Shown in pieces: positions 41,940 to 51,886 of a stretch of DNA of 64,000 bases. Source of the DNA: Aporrectodea caliginosa (taxonomy: Eukaryota > Annelida > Clitellata > Crassiclitellata > Lumbricidae); contig JACEVL010000034.1 in NCBI GenBank assembly GCA_020284085.1, positions 921,001-985,000 on the forward strand, in the 5' to 3' direction. Every line of letters begins with the position of its first letter. Within the stretch, counting starts at the first letter, position 1. The notes under the pieces were generated by a model. That model saw only the letters and a list, made by a program, of their open reading frames with translations. It did not search any database and was not told the DNA's origin. The position numbers and the translations under genes are program-made.

Positions 41940-42255
41940 ATTGTCCGTTACTAAGGCAAGAGGCTGGTTGCTAAGGCAAGCCAAAAAGGCCCGTTACTAA
42001 GGCAAGAGGCTGGTTGCTAAGGCAAGCCAAAAAGGCCCGTTACTAAGGCAAGAGGCTGGTTGCTAAGGCAAGCCAAAAAGGCCCGTTACTAAGGCAAGAG
42101 GCTGGTTGCTAAGGCAAGCCAAAAAGGCCCGTTACTAAGGCAAGAGGCTGGTTGCTAAGGCAAGCCAAAAAGGCCCGTTACTAAGGCAAGAGGCTGGTTG
42201 CTAAGGCAAGCCAAAAAGGCCCGTTACTAAGGCAAGAGGCTGGTTGCTAAGGCAA
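41940..42255. repeat. 46-bp minisatellite inside the 5' LTR, 7 copies
   Basis: Same unit as 35466-35780, with all spacer A-runs at five bases here. Its place immediately upstream of the TATA box is typical of LTR enhancer repeats. Confidence 0.95.
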
Positions 42256-42289
42256 ATGTCCATGCGCCTTTCAAATAATGCTACATTCC

Positions 42290-43560
42290 ATTGTCTGCAA
42301 GTGGACATAACGGGATCGGGAATGCACTTTCGAGTTCCTTACGATGAAGCGATTGTCGTCTGCAATGAATTGAAACGTTATCGACGAATCGATGACTTTA
42401 GTCGCGTCATTTGTTTTGACAGTCCAATAACACTTAAATCCGCCACAGATACAGTCATCGTCGCAAACACGTCACCGGCCGGACGTCGCCGACAGGGGAA
42501 GTGAGTTACAATGATCTGGACGAGGCTGTTTGTCGTGCGACGTTCAAGTATCGACGACTCTCAGTGGAAAAGAAACGGATCAGAAACCACTCGCATCATC
42601 TCGGAACGAGCATCAACAAGTCTCATTGACGTTTGTCGAGACTCTCTCCGTGTCGACAATGGAAATAACAGCGCAGAACTCGATTGACAAAAGCCTTTTC
42701 CATTTGGCGTCTTGCTTTTAAACGACTGCCACTCGAAAATCGTTCGTCGCGATTGTTACAGTCCGCTGGAAACCCGGCTTTCAGGCGACCAAACGGGCCA
42801 GTCGGCAAACACCATCAAGTGGTCGTATGTTTGGCGAGCAGTTACCGGTGAGATGGTATCGACCCGCGGCTCGCCTCCGCCGCCGCCGCAGAAGCCAGTT
42901 CCACCGTCGAAAATAATAAGCAGACGACGCTGGAGAAACGGCCAGCCCGGAAACCCATCCATTACGTCTGTATAGCAGATCGCCGTGGCCCATTCGCCGC
43001 GTCCTGTTTGCCGAGGGAAGAAACGTACGATTGATGCGCTGGATGTCCACGGAGTATCGAATACGGCGGACCCTGCAGTGCTTCTTGGTCGGTCTTCGGT
43101 TACGCTGGCGTGGCGCAGACCAAAGAGACGGCTCGCATTAGCGAAACGGACTGTCGTCCGACCAACGACGGACGTATACGGTTCCCGGAGTTTGCCGACT
43201 GATAATACGATAACTTTCATGACGAACGTTGAGCGCGGAAGGAAAAGCGTGCATGCACACGTGGCTGGCGGACGGACGGACGGACGGAGAGAGCAGATAT
43301 AGTTGGTTGCAGACTGAGAAGGTTTCGATATTGGTGCATGCATGCGGCACTAAGTGTGCCGTCAATACGATGACCGATTGGGTTACCAGATTACAAAGGA
43401 ATGGACTGCATTCGGCCATTTTGACTCTGTCTCTCTCTCTCTCAGCCGTCTTTGTTTGCTTAAGTCATAACTGATCTTTTGGCGTATGACAACGAACAAA
43501 GAGAAAACGTCACTGCGACCTTGTGGTTGAACGCGATTGGGCAGCGATATAGCTAACGAC
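42290..43560. other. dac intron, complex non-repetitive block
   Basis: No coding frame fits dac or any family. The base composition is balanced and words are not repeated (for example 'gattgtcgtctgcaatgaat', 'cgcgtcatttgttttgacag' near 42355-42420). A short (GGAC)3 and (CT)n lie at the end. Candidate regulatory DNA; the missing dac exon could also be here but was not found. Confidence 0.4.
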
Positions 43561-43569
43561 GGACTCGTT

Positions 43570-43950
43570 GTGTGACGTAGAGGAGTTACCTCGTTATGTG
43601 ACGTACCGAGGAGATTACGTGGTACCTTTCTTTGTTGTGTGAAGTTGCGATTTGTAGGGTATTACATGGTACCTTTCTTTTGTTATGTGAATTTGTGGGG
43701 ATCACATGGATTTGTATGCGACGTTGGATTACATGGTACCTGGTACTTTCTTTTGTTATGTGACGTTGTGATTTGTATGGGATTACATGGTACCTTTCCT
43801 TTGTTGTGTGACGTGGCAATTTGTAGGGAATATAATGATACCTTACTTTGTTATATGACGTTGCAATATAGATCTATTAATATAGAAAACCTTTGTTGTG
43901 TGACGCAGCAATTTGTAGAGGATTAAATGATACTTTCTTTTTGCTATGCG
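43570..43950. repeat. About 48-bp minisatellite, 7-8 diverged copies
   Basis: The unit is approximately 'tttgttatgtgacgttgcga' plus 'tttgtagggattacatggta' plus 'cctttc'. Frames across it on both strands are artefacts. Confidence 0.85.
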
Positions 43951-44039
43951 ACGTTACGATTTTTATGAGAATATGTTCAATAATAATTATGTCGTTGAGA
44001 AATACTTCTTGTATCAATATCAACGATAAACTGGCTGCT

Positions 44040-44215
44040 CTGTGCAATAGGGCGTTCACGATCTATCCGAATACACTCCTATATTCATCCATTCAATCTT
44101 ATAATCTATTCATACACGCCTATATTCATCCACTCAATGTTCTGACCTATCCATACAATCCTGTATTCGTTCAATCTTACAATGATGAATGTATTCGTTC
44201 AATCCAGACCGGTGT
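44040..44215. repeat. Degenerate 'tattcatccattcaatctta' repeat
   Basis: Several imperfect copies of a word of about 30 bp. Confidence 0.6.
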
Positions 44216-44229
44216 GCATCCATCTCATT

Positions 44230-45260
44230 CGCAAACATCTTTGTCGGCAATTTGTTACAAACGGACGTCGTGGCGACGAAATCCCGTCATAAAGCGAAGA
44301 CCGCAACTTCATTTGCGAGCAGTCTTCAAGAATGCCATCGGTGGGGGGGAACCGAGGACGGAGGGAGGACAGAAATAAGAAGGGACGGGCGGAGAGGGAG
44401 GGTGGAATCAGCGATGAACGGAAAAGCCATTTCGACTGTGAAAGCGCCGGCCGAATGGAAGAAAGTGAACGATAATTGGAGAGGAAGAGATCTATGGCTC
44501 GATGACAAGTAATCGCGCGCGGACGACCGCATCGGCAGCGCCAAAGACAATATGACAAATTCCGGACTGGACAGCGAGAACGAGACGCCACAAGTATTTC
44601 ATCATAACCGGTCTGGCCTCTGACAAATCCTTCTTAGCAACCGACGTTGTCCGCTTTTCTTTATTTCGACCGACCTCTGCCCGTTCGTCCAACGCGACCA
44701 GGCGTCCAAAGGAGTCGACGAACGCTATAAATCAGCCTGGGAAGATTTAGCCCATCAAGACGGTGACAAGGCCTCCGGCGAGGCATCGCGCCCGGCGACG
44801 CGAATCAATAAGAAGGCGCCGACTTCGTCCAAGTGACCTCCGTGGTCTGAATTATTTCCAATGCGTAATAAACTGCTATAAGCCGTAATTGTCTTATCAA
44901 AAAGGGATTTTTACGATAATTGATTTATTTCTTATAATCAGAAGACGAAAGTATCGGTTACGAAGGAAAGCCGTCGACGATCGCATCAAGAGACGGATTT
45001 AAGGGACGCTGCGAGGTTTGGCCCCGATGTATAGGAAGAAGATTATGCCGGCGAAACGATTATATACACAGATTCACTGTGTATGTTGTGTGAAATCTGT
45101 ATATACAAGATATGGACATTGATCCGACCACGGCAGATGAAAAGGAGTCGAGGAAGAAAGTGGATAGTATACCGACCGGAGAGCATCAGAGCAACAGACA
45201 AATTGAACGCTTCTCGGGTGTAATTTAACGAAAATATACAGGGATTTAAAATGTGCGTTG
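44230..45260. other. dac intron, candidate regulatory block
   Basis: Unique sequence with homeodomain/GATA-like words concentrated at 44840-44945 ('gcgtaataaactgc', 'gccgtaattgtcttatca', 'gataattgatttattt'). No supported coding frame. Confidence 0.4.
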
Positions 45261-45269
45261 TTTATGACT

Positions 45270-45350
45270 TTACAGCTGTAATTGTAATGTGTAATTGTAA
45301 CTGTAATATGTAATTGTAATTACAATTTGTAATTGTAACTGCAAACTGAT
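45270..45350. repeat. 'tgtaattgtaa' short tandem repeat
   Basis: About eight imperfect copies of tgtaat/tgtaac. Confidence 0.8.
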
Positions 45351-46599
45351 ATACTGCTACCGAAAGAGCGACTCATCAAAGGAGCTCCCGATCTAAAACA
45401 ATGGCCCACTTAATCAAACTAGAATGGTCTTTTGAACGCCTTCGGAAAAGATGCAGAGAGGCTAATGAATCGTTCTTCTTATTTCTCTTCCATCAGTTTC
45501 CCGACGATGAGGCCCTTATGAAGCCTCTCCAGTGTTCTCTATTCCGTACTATGCTGCCGATCTTTGTTAATGAATCGTTACAATGTAATTAATGTATTGT
45601 GTAACATAATTCATAGCATGTAAGTAATTAATGTATTCTTAATGTAAATTTGATGCTGTGTAGCATAATTCATCATATCGTGTTCATGTACCGCCTTCAG
45701 TTGGAGCAGAAGGTAAAATATGGCTACCTCTGGTATGTGTCCAAATTCACATGTGGGCTTTGCAACAAAGCAATTCGCGTCTTATTACATTACTTCTGGT
45801 AGGTTCTTTACCGGAGCCGTACGACAGTTACGATTACGATTGCAGTATCTGGTTAAATTCAACCGTGACGCCATGCTATTGCTAAATGTCAAAGGTGGCA
45901 AAAGTGTCTCACGCTTAGAGACATTACTTCAAAGTGTGAGAGCCTGGGCCACAGTTAGTGACAGTAGGTTTACCACGCTAAATATACTACGATCGTCCAA
46001 TTATAATCCAATTCAAAATCCAATATAAGCGCCTCTAATCCTTCCGAAATGTGGATTTGGAGGAAAATGCTGAGGGTCATCTGAATGAATGAATGAATGA
46101 ATTAATGAACATATACTAGAAGAGATAGGACAAATGAGAGGATTGATTGACATTGATACAATCAATTCCATTTCAAAATTCAATATAAATTGGCCATGTA
46201 ATGCGGGCGGACGGCACGGACTAATAGATGATGCTGGCGTATGGGGATCCAAGACGAGGAAGAGGACGACCAATTCCAAACAAATCGAGGATTTTCTGTA
46301 CGATCTCTATCGAGTCAGAATCACGACGAGAATCTACTTTGAGCTAGCTGACTATGTAGTATAAGTTAGTGTAGACGGTATAGTGACAAGGTGAATCCTT
46401 CCTAATTCAATGTAATCTCCAATCCGATCTATTCCAAACAAATCTAATTTTCTGTACGATCCGATCCAGTGAGATCATGTCGACATCTACTTCGATCTAA
46501 ATCTAATCCAATCCAGTGCATTATAATAGTCAAGTCTTACATAATTAGTCCAAGCATAGTCGTAGTCTATAGTGTTGTTTGATCTAGTCTAACGCTCAC
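45351..46599. other. dac intron, nothing recognised
   Basis: Unique sequence with small frames but no family resemblance. (GAAT)n at about 46084-46100. Confidence 0.35.
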
Positions 46600-46980
46600 C
46601 TTTTTCCATTCTGGCTTGTTGTTCTCTGTGCCTGGCGTTCTCAGCGGCCATCTTGATCAGTCCCTGGATGTTGGCGAGCAGGGCCTCGATCGAGTACTGG
46701 CCGCTGGCCGACGACGGAGGGAAGCCGGGCACCACAGGGGGCGACCGAAGGCCCTCGTCCCGGTCGTAGAGACGAAGGGAGAAGGCGGACGAGATGTCGT
46801 CCACGTCTCCTCCTCTCTGGTCCTCCTCCTCCTCTTCCTCCTCTTCTTCGTCTTCCTCGTCGTCGTCCTCGTCCTCTTCGTGACAGTGACTGCTCGTCCT
46901 CTCTGACTTGAGGTCGTGACTGCAGACGTCATCGTCACGGTTGGTTACGAGACCGGTCGCAAGGTGGCGCTGGTCCGTAC
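46600..46980 (-). CDS. dac: dachshund homologue, exon with the start of Dachbox-C
   Basis: Acceptor 'ctgtttcag' before 46980; donor AAAAG then GTGAGC after 46600. The translation has a run of about 20 acidic residues, then 'DISSAFSLRLYDRDEGLRSP', then the diagnostic DACH motif 'SIEALLANIQGLIKMAAENA' and 'RHREQQARMEK'. That motif matches human/fly 'SIETLLTNIQGLLKVAxDNA'. Phase is 1 at both ends. The next conserved segment, expected to read 'ELK-D-LRERE---LE-QL', is not found between here and 33931. Confidence 0.93.
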
Positions 46981-47415
46981 CTGAAACAGGAAGTTACGTC
47001 GGATGATCGATTAGAATGGTGTTCGTATCGTTTAGGTATAGACCGTTCTTAAATCTTTTGTCGTATAGGTGTAGGTCTGATCGTTCTTAAATCTTTTCAA
47101 ACGTTCGTTCGTTCATTCGTTCGTTCATTCATTCATTAATTCGTTCATCGTTCATTCATTCGTTCATTCATTCGTTCATTCGTTCATTCATTCGTTCGTT
47201 CATTCGTCTTTCATTCATTCGTTCATTCATTCATTCAATCATTCATTCATTCATTCTTGCATTCATTTATTCATTCATTCACTCAATTGTTCATTCTATT
47301 AGTACCTAGTATCCTCAAAGCCTCACATGGCACTCAATGCGTTCGGTTTCCGAAAATGCACTACATAAGGACTCACATCTAAACACCAGCATTATAGTTC
47401 CCATGGACTACTTAC
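46981..47415. repeat. dac intron with (ATTC/GTTC)n microsatellite
   Basis: attcgttcattcattc repeats at about 47100-47285. Confidence 0.85.
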
Positions 47416-47652
47416 CGGCGCTTCTGAATCTGTCGTCTGCCACTGCGTCGTCTCCATTCATGACGTCAGAGTCGACGTCACTATCTGCGCCATTCTCGTC
47501 TCTGTCTCGCCCTCCTCCTCCTCTTCCAGCTCCTCCTACATCTCCTCTTCTTCCGGTTGAATCCTCCCTCTCCTCTCCTCTCTCCTCCACGTCAGAATCG
47601 AATCGATTCACTTCTGAGTCGCCGTTTAAGCTTTCACAACGGTTACCACCGT
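47416..47652 (-). CDS. dac: dachshund homologue, exon (acidic/Gly-rich linker)
   Basis: Acceptor 'gtacctttcag' before 47652 and donor CGCCG then GTAAGT after 47416. Phase 1 at both ends, so it fits both neighbours. Encodes 'GGNRCESLNGDSEVNRFDSD', then a Gly/Arg/Asp-rich stretch and 'DSDVDSDVMNGDD'. The linker between the DNA-binding and coiled-coil boxes is poorly conserved in DACH proteins, so support comes from splice signals, phase and position rather than similarity. Confidence 0.8.
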
Positions 47653-47699
47653 CTGAAAGGTACAAACGAAGACGGTAATGTTCAAGATAAAGATAAAGG

Positions 47700-47940
47700 T
47701 TACATGTAAATCTGTTCTAACCTATTCTAACCTATTCTACTATGTTATATGATAATCTTGTTTTTCTATTCTGTTCTGTTCTGTGATAATCTATGTTTCT
47801 TATCTATTTTACTGTATTCTAATATATTCTAATTTGATCTGATCAGACTGATCCGGTCTGTTCTAATATGATGCATTCTGGTCTATTCTAGTCTATTCTA
47901 TTAAATTCTATTAAATTCTATTCGGTTCTGTAATAATAAG
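47700..47940. repeat. 'ctattctaac/ttctgttctg' short tandem repeats
   Basis: Imperfect pentanucleotide TTCTA-type repeats in the dac intron. Confidence 0.7.
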
Positions 47941-47949
47941 ACTGTTTGC

Positions 47950-48207
47950 ATGGCGCCGTAGCTCAGCCTAGGCTGAACGAAAGGGAGCTGTACATGACAA
48001 TCATAATGATTGCTTAGAAAGATAAGCTTTGAGCTGTGATTTAAATGTCTCCAGAGATGGTGCATTCAGCACGTGGTCGCGAAGACTGTTCCATGCAGTG
48101 GGTCCTGCGACAGAGAAGGAACAGTCGCCAACCTCGTTGAAGACTGCGGCAGATCTACCTTTATTACCTCCCCTAACCTTTACCTTCACCCACACCTTGT
48201 CTTCCAA
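47950..48207 (-). mobile_element. LINE 3' fragment (CR1/L2-like RT C-terminus)
   Basis: The minus strand encodes 'GDCSFSVAGPTAWNSLRDHV' and then 'LNAPSLETFKSQLKAYL' before a stop. This is the hallmark tail of CR1/L2/Rex-like LINE ORF2 proteins. A 3' UTR of about 50 bp follows ('gctgagctacggcgccatgc'). 5'-truncated relic in a dac intron. Confidence 0.85.
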
Positions 48208-48257
48208 CTGGTGTCCTTCCTTTTCTTACCATAAACAGTCAACTGGTATTCGCTGAC

Positions 48258-48469
48258 CTGTGTAATCGTTGACCGAATGACCTTTGTAGGGTTTGTTGAC
48301 CTCTAGGTTCAAAGGTTTCTCTGAGGACTCAATGGCAGCAGACGATCCACTTCGTCCTCCTCCTCCGCCTCTTCCACCGTTTGTCCTCTGGACGTCCGTC
48401 ACGTGAACTATGACCCCGGAATTACTCTCGTAACCACCGATTCGCCTCTCAGGACAACTCTCCACAGAT
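48258..48469 (-). CDS. dac: dachshund homologue, exon after the Ala-rich linker
   Basis: Acceptor 'gatgtag' before 48469 and donor ACACAG then GTCAGC after 48258. Entry is in phase 2 and exit in phase 1, matching its neighbours. Joined to the previous exon it reads 'SPRSVESCPERR', aligning with vertebrate DACH 'SPPSRVETSVIKERVPD'. It then has a Gly/Arg-rich stretch and 'SSEKPLNLEVNKPYKGHS', whose 'KPLNLEVNK' resembles a short linear motif. Confidence 0.88.
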
Positions 48470-48479
48470 CTACATCACA

Positions 48480-49030
48480 ACCGACGAAACTTTGTAACGC
48501 AGTTTAGCATAAGATAATATACCATGGCATGGCATAATATAACATAATATAACATGACATAACATAGCATAACATAGCATAACATGACATAACATAGCAT
48601 AACATGACATAACATAGCATAACATGACATAACATAGCATAACATGACATAAACATGACATAACATAGCATAACATGACATAACATAGCATAACATATCA
48701 TAACATACCATAACATTACATAACAGAACATAACCTATCATAATACAACATAACATACTATAACGTAACATAACGTAACATATCATAACACCACATAACA
48801 TAACATTGCGTAACATGACCTATCATAGCATCACATAACATAACATAACGTAACATACCAAAACACAGCATAACATAACGTTACGTAACGTAGCATAACG
48901 CATCACATAGCGTAACATAACTTAACATATCATAACATAACATACATGTAACGTGACATAACATAATGTGGCATAACATGACATAACATAGCTTTGCACT
49001 ACATAAAAAGAAATAATATAACACGCCAGA
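48480..49030. repeat. (ACATA/GCATA)n short tandem repeat
   Basis: About 500 bp of acataacatagcataacatg-type pentamers. Met/Leu/Cys/Tyr frames on the minus strand are artefacts. The inverse-orientation array lies at 51510-51735 on the other side of a dac exon. Confidence 0.93.
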
Positions 49031-49074
49031 ACATTGTATGACATAGCACAGAAGAAGAGAAGAGCAGTCCTTCA

Positions 49075-49490
49075 ACTAGGTCTGAGGCAGCCATGGGTAT
49101 GAAGTGTTAACGACTTCATTTTCTTAACCTCGGAATATGAGAGATCGGGTGGTCAATGTCTTATATATTTAATATTACTTAATTCTGTATGATTATCCGA
49201 ACACCTCTTTTAAGGTCATGCATCTGGATATAAATAATTGCAGCGCTAACGGAAAATAATTTAAGTTCCTCAAACTTTATTCCTAATAAGTCCTTAAGTT
49301 GTCGCTGAGAGGCAGCCATGGGTATACGAAGCATTAGCGACTTCATTTTCTTAGCCTCGGCATACGAGGGCGGGTGGCCAGTCCTCTCCCTCGCCGTCTC
49401 ATCTACCAACCGACAGTGTAGGTCAGTGTACTCAGTATAGCTGAGTTGGCTAGGGGGCGCAGATGGATCAAAAATCTCGAACGACTTACA
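49075..49490 (-). mobile_element. SINE family 1, one fragment plus one longer copy
   Basis: 'gcagccatgggtatgaagtg' at 49088 and 'gcagccatgggtatacgaag' at 49313 begin two copies. The second continues through 'cttagcctcggcatacgagg' and 'cagtatagctgagttggcta' but lacks the tRNA-like head. Confidence 0.7.
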
Positions 49491-49719
49491 AATGAACCTC
49501 TGGACTGTGCATCAGAAACCATTTTTAAAAACTTCTTGCTTTAAAAGCAAGATAAAGCTCCTCCTTGTCGATTATCCAAAAACTGTATTCACGCCTTCGC
49601 CTTATGAACCCGTTTACTCTTGCACAAAATATCATTTATGTAACCGGAACCTTATATAGCGCCTTTAAATTGGACTTACTAAGATTTCTTCTGCTAACCT
49701 GCGACATGAGCTTCTTGGA

Positions 49720-49870
49720 ATCTCTTTGACTCTTTTCCGCAAATGCCTCAAGACCTTTTTGTTCGATCTTGGTTTTATTGAGTTAGGTCTAGGAGTGCCT
49801 CTGATGAGCCTTTCTTTGAAGTGGCGCTATAAAAATTTGCAGTAACCACTACCATTACCATTACCATGTG
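49720..49870 (+). mobile_element. LINE/SINE 3' tail with (ACCATT)n
   Basis: 'ccgcaaatgcctcaagacc', 'ggagtgcctctgatgagcc' and 'aagtggcgctataaaaattt' followed by accatt repeats. A near-identical tail is at 63865-64000. Confidence 0.7.
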
Positions 49871-49964
49871 TTGGAGCATACCTATAGCTTCTTTCTTAGC
49901 CCGTAATGCATTTTATGTAACTGATGAAAATATAATTCATGCAACTTTAATGTTTATCCTATCT

Positions 49965-50110
49965 CTATGGTCACTTTGGAAACCGGATTCGGACCTCCAC
50001 TGGACAACTCCCTCTGACATGACGCAGCGCTCGTGAATAAGTTGTTGCCCCGTGCTTACCTCTCGAGTAGCGCTTTAGAAATTTAGAAATTTACGACGAC
50101 GACTACGACT
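49965..50110 (+). mobile_element. Repeat tail with (TTACGA)-type end
   Basis: 'ggacaactccctctgacatg', 'gcgctcgtgaataagttg', then 'gcgctttagaaatttagaaa' and acgacgacta. Related tails at 12.2, 20.45 and 51.83 kb and just upstream of TCAF-like copies 2 and 3. Confidence 0.6.
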
Positions 50111-50140
50111 AGCTCCTTTAGTTAAACCACTGTATGTTAC

Positions 50141-50435
50141 CTTGGCGATCCGACGTCCGAGACAGAGACGTTCCTGATGCCACCGACGGACGGTGGTGGA
50201 TGGATGTCATCTCTGTGAATGGCACCTAGACCGTAGCTGGAGGCTGCGGCAGCTGCAGTCATCGCCAGGTTCATCATCCCATGTGGGTATCCGAAGGGCA
50301 TCAGCGGCAGGTGGGTTACCTGTGGGCTGTAGTTGTAGCAGTTGCCGAACATGGCCGACTTCTTGAAGTCGATGTAGGATAGGTAACTGTGACCAGGTGC
50401 GCTCGGACCGTAGCCAAGGACCTTCTTGGCATCGG
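50141..50435 (-). CDS. dac: dachshund homologue, Met/Ala-rich linker exon
   Basis: Acceptor 'tctttgacacacag' before 50435 and donor CCAAG then GTAACA after 50141. Entry in phase 1, exit in phase 2. Encodes 'ADAKKVLGYGPSAPGHSYLS', 'THLPLMPFGYPHGMMNLAMT', a run of Ala, 'SYGLGAIHRDDIHPPPSV' and 'NVSVSDVGSPR'. This matches the organisation of DACH1/2, where a Pro/Met/Ala-rich linker ends in SPPSR. The ATG at 50352 is internal, not a start. Confidence 0.9.
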
Positions 50436-50454
50436 CTGTGTGTCAAAGAAGTAA

Positions 50455-50714
50455 GTAAGTATATCCTTTATTATACCAATTGTTAACCGCATTGTGGTTT
50501 ACAAGAGAATCACATTTATGTGTTGGGCGAACCTGACATGTCATAAAAGTTAAAGAAGAAGAATACACCCTGCTATGCTATGATATGTTGTACTATATTT
50601 ATGTTGTCTGTTGTTACGTTATTGCATTTAAGAATTGTACTGCATTTGAAAATTTATAAAGCGCCTCTCGCAGAGCAGACCAGTCAGAGGCAGGGTAAAC
50701 CCGTAGTTTAGGTT
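50455..50714. repeat. dac intron with repeat tails
   Basis: 'ttaaccgcattgtggtttac' (SINE/LINE-like) and the inverted 'tataaagcgcctctcgca' tail. Nothing coding. Confidence 0.5.
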
Positions 50715-51095
50715 GCTAAATTATTTTATATCGTAAAATTAAAATGGAAGCTGGATTGAGGAAAAAATTATTTCGCTAACTGGAAGTGGGATTGATGAAA
50801 CCATTTGTGTATTTAAATAGAAGTTGGATTGATGGAAATAATTTTTACCGTAAATAGAAGCTGGATTGACGAAACTAAGTTTTTGATGCAATAGAAGCTG
50901 GAATAATGAAAATAATTGTTGCCTTAAGACCGAAGCTGGATCCATGAGAAAAGTTCTTTGCTTAAATAAATGTTCCATTGATGAAAAATATTTTTCCGGT
51001 TAAATAGAAGTTGGGTAATTTTTTTCATTAAATGGAAGCTGGATTGATTACAAATAATTCTCCATGAAATGGAAGCGGGATTGATGATAGTTATG
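50715..51095. repeat. About 40-bp minisatellite, about 9 diverged copies
   Basis: The unit is approximately 'aaatagaagctggattgatg' followed by 'aaaataattttt'. Confidence 0.85.
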
Positions 51096-51254
51096 ATAGA
51101 CATCGGTAGAGTGCTTACTTATCAACGTCAAATACGGCATTGAAGACATTAGAATAATTTAACAACCTAAACTACGGGATTACCAGAGGCAGTCCCAATG
51201 CGAGGAACCCTCCAGGAGAAAAGACAAGATTTAAGACAGCGGAGAGATGCAGGG

Positions 51255-51434
51255 CTTCCAGGTAGTGTTTCCGTTAACGCCCAAATAGCCGTTTTTACGT
51301 CCGTAAAAACCATCCAAAAACGTCCAACTTTTTCAGCGTGATAGCCGAAATACATGAGCTGCGTCCAAAAATATTCTAGGTCAGGGTGTAAATACGTCCT
51401 CTTTTTGGACTCTAACGGAAACACTGCCTCCAGG
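51255..51434. mobile_element. hAT-type MITE (164 bp) with near-perfect 8-bp duplication
   Basis: The element occupies 51263-51426. Ends are TAGTGTTTCCGTTA and, inverted from the right, CAGTGTTTCCGTTA. Flanks are CTTCCAGG (51255-51262) and CCTCCAGG (51427-51434), one mismatch. TIR type is similar to that of the 581-bp element at 16306. Confidence 0.87.
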
Positions 51435-51509
51435 GCCTCCAGTCAGAATCATCGTAGAGCGATCTGTTAGACTATAATTATAGGCCTATACTATGTTTGG
51501 TCATGTCGT

Positions 51510-51735
51510 CTTTTGTTAGGCTATGCTAATGTAATGTAATATTATGCTATGCTATGTCGTGTTATGTTGCGTCGTGTTATGCCATATTTTGTTATGTTAT
51601 GTAACATTAATTTATGTTATGTTATGCTGTTTGTGTTACGTTACGCTATGTCATGATATATGTTATGCTATTCTATGTTATATTATGTTATTGCATGTCA
51701 TGGCTTGCTGTGTCCTGTAATGGCATGACATTGCA
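51510..51735. repeat. (TTATG)n/(GCTATG)n short tandem repeat
   Basis: Imperfect gttatgctatg pentamers, the reverse complement of the 48.5-49.0 kb array. Confidence 0.85.
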
Positions 51736-51886
51736 TGTTATGGCTTGGCATGTTAAATACAAGTGAGTGTCGTGCTCTGGTACATTGGGACTCTGAATGT
51801 TGTCGCCTGTGACTAAATTGACTTGTCCTCCTTATGGACGCTGTAGAAATCCAGAAATTACAACTACGAATGATTGCAATTCTAAC

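Larger units (their letters stand above)
41586..42285 (-). repeat. 5' LTR of the Ty3/gypsy element
   Basis: 700 bp, nearly identical to the other LTR. In element orientation it has U3 with the seven-copy 46-bp array (about 41940-42255), a TATATAT box at about 41914-41922 and AATAAA at 41796-41801. This LTR would drive transcription toward lower coordinates, co-directional with dac. Confidence 0.95.
35108..42289 (-). mobile_element. Complete Ty3/gypsy LTR retrotransposon with 4-bp target duplication
   Basis: The body 35112-42285 is flanked by TTCC (35108-35111 and 42286-42289). LTRs are 696 and 700 bp and open TGTAGC and close GCCACA in element orientation. By direct comparison they differ by one substitution and four single-base indels. 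Order on the minus strand: 5' LTR, primer-binding site, one gag-pol frame, repeat-rich 3' untranslated region, polypurine tract, 3' LTR. No envelope frame is present, so it is a retrotransposon and not a retrovirus. It sits in a dac intron in the sense orientation. Intact coding capacity plus near-identical LTRs imply a recent, possibly still mobile copy. Confidence 0.97.

Noticed and set aside
35108..42289. Endogenous retrovirus
   Set aside because: No env frame. The domain order and GPY/F module fit a Ty3/gypsy retrotransposon.
42756..43343. 195-codon minus-strand frame in the dac intron
   Set aside because: No family resemblance, overlaps other random frames, and does not match the missing dac exon.
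48470..49075. Met/Leu/Cys/Tyr-rich membrane-like proteins on the minus strand
   Set aside because: All three frames are open because of the pentanucleotide repeat.
50137..50352. Independent small gene starting MFGNCYNYSP
   Set aside because: Internal ATG of a dac exon. The frame extends upstream to a good splice acceptor and downstream to a donor.
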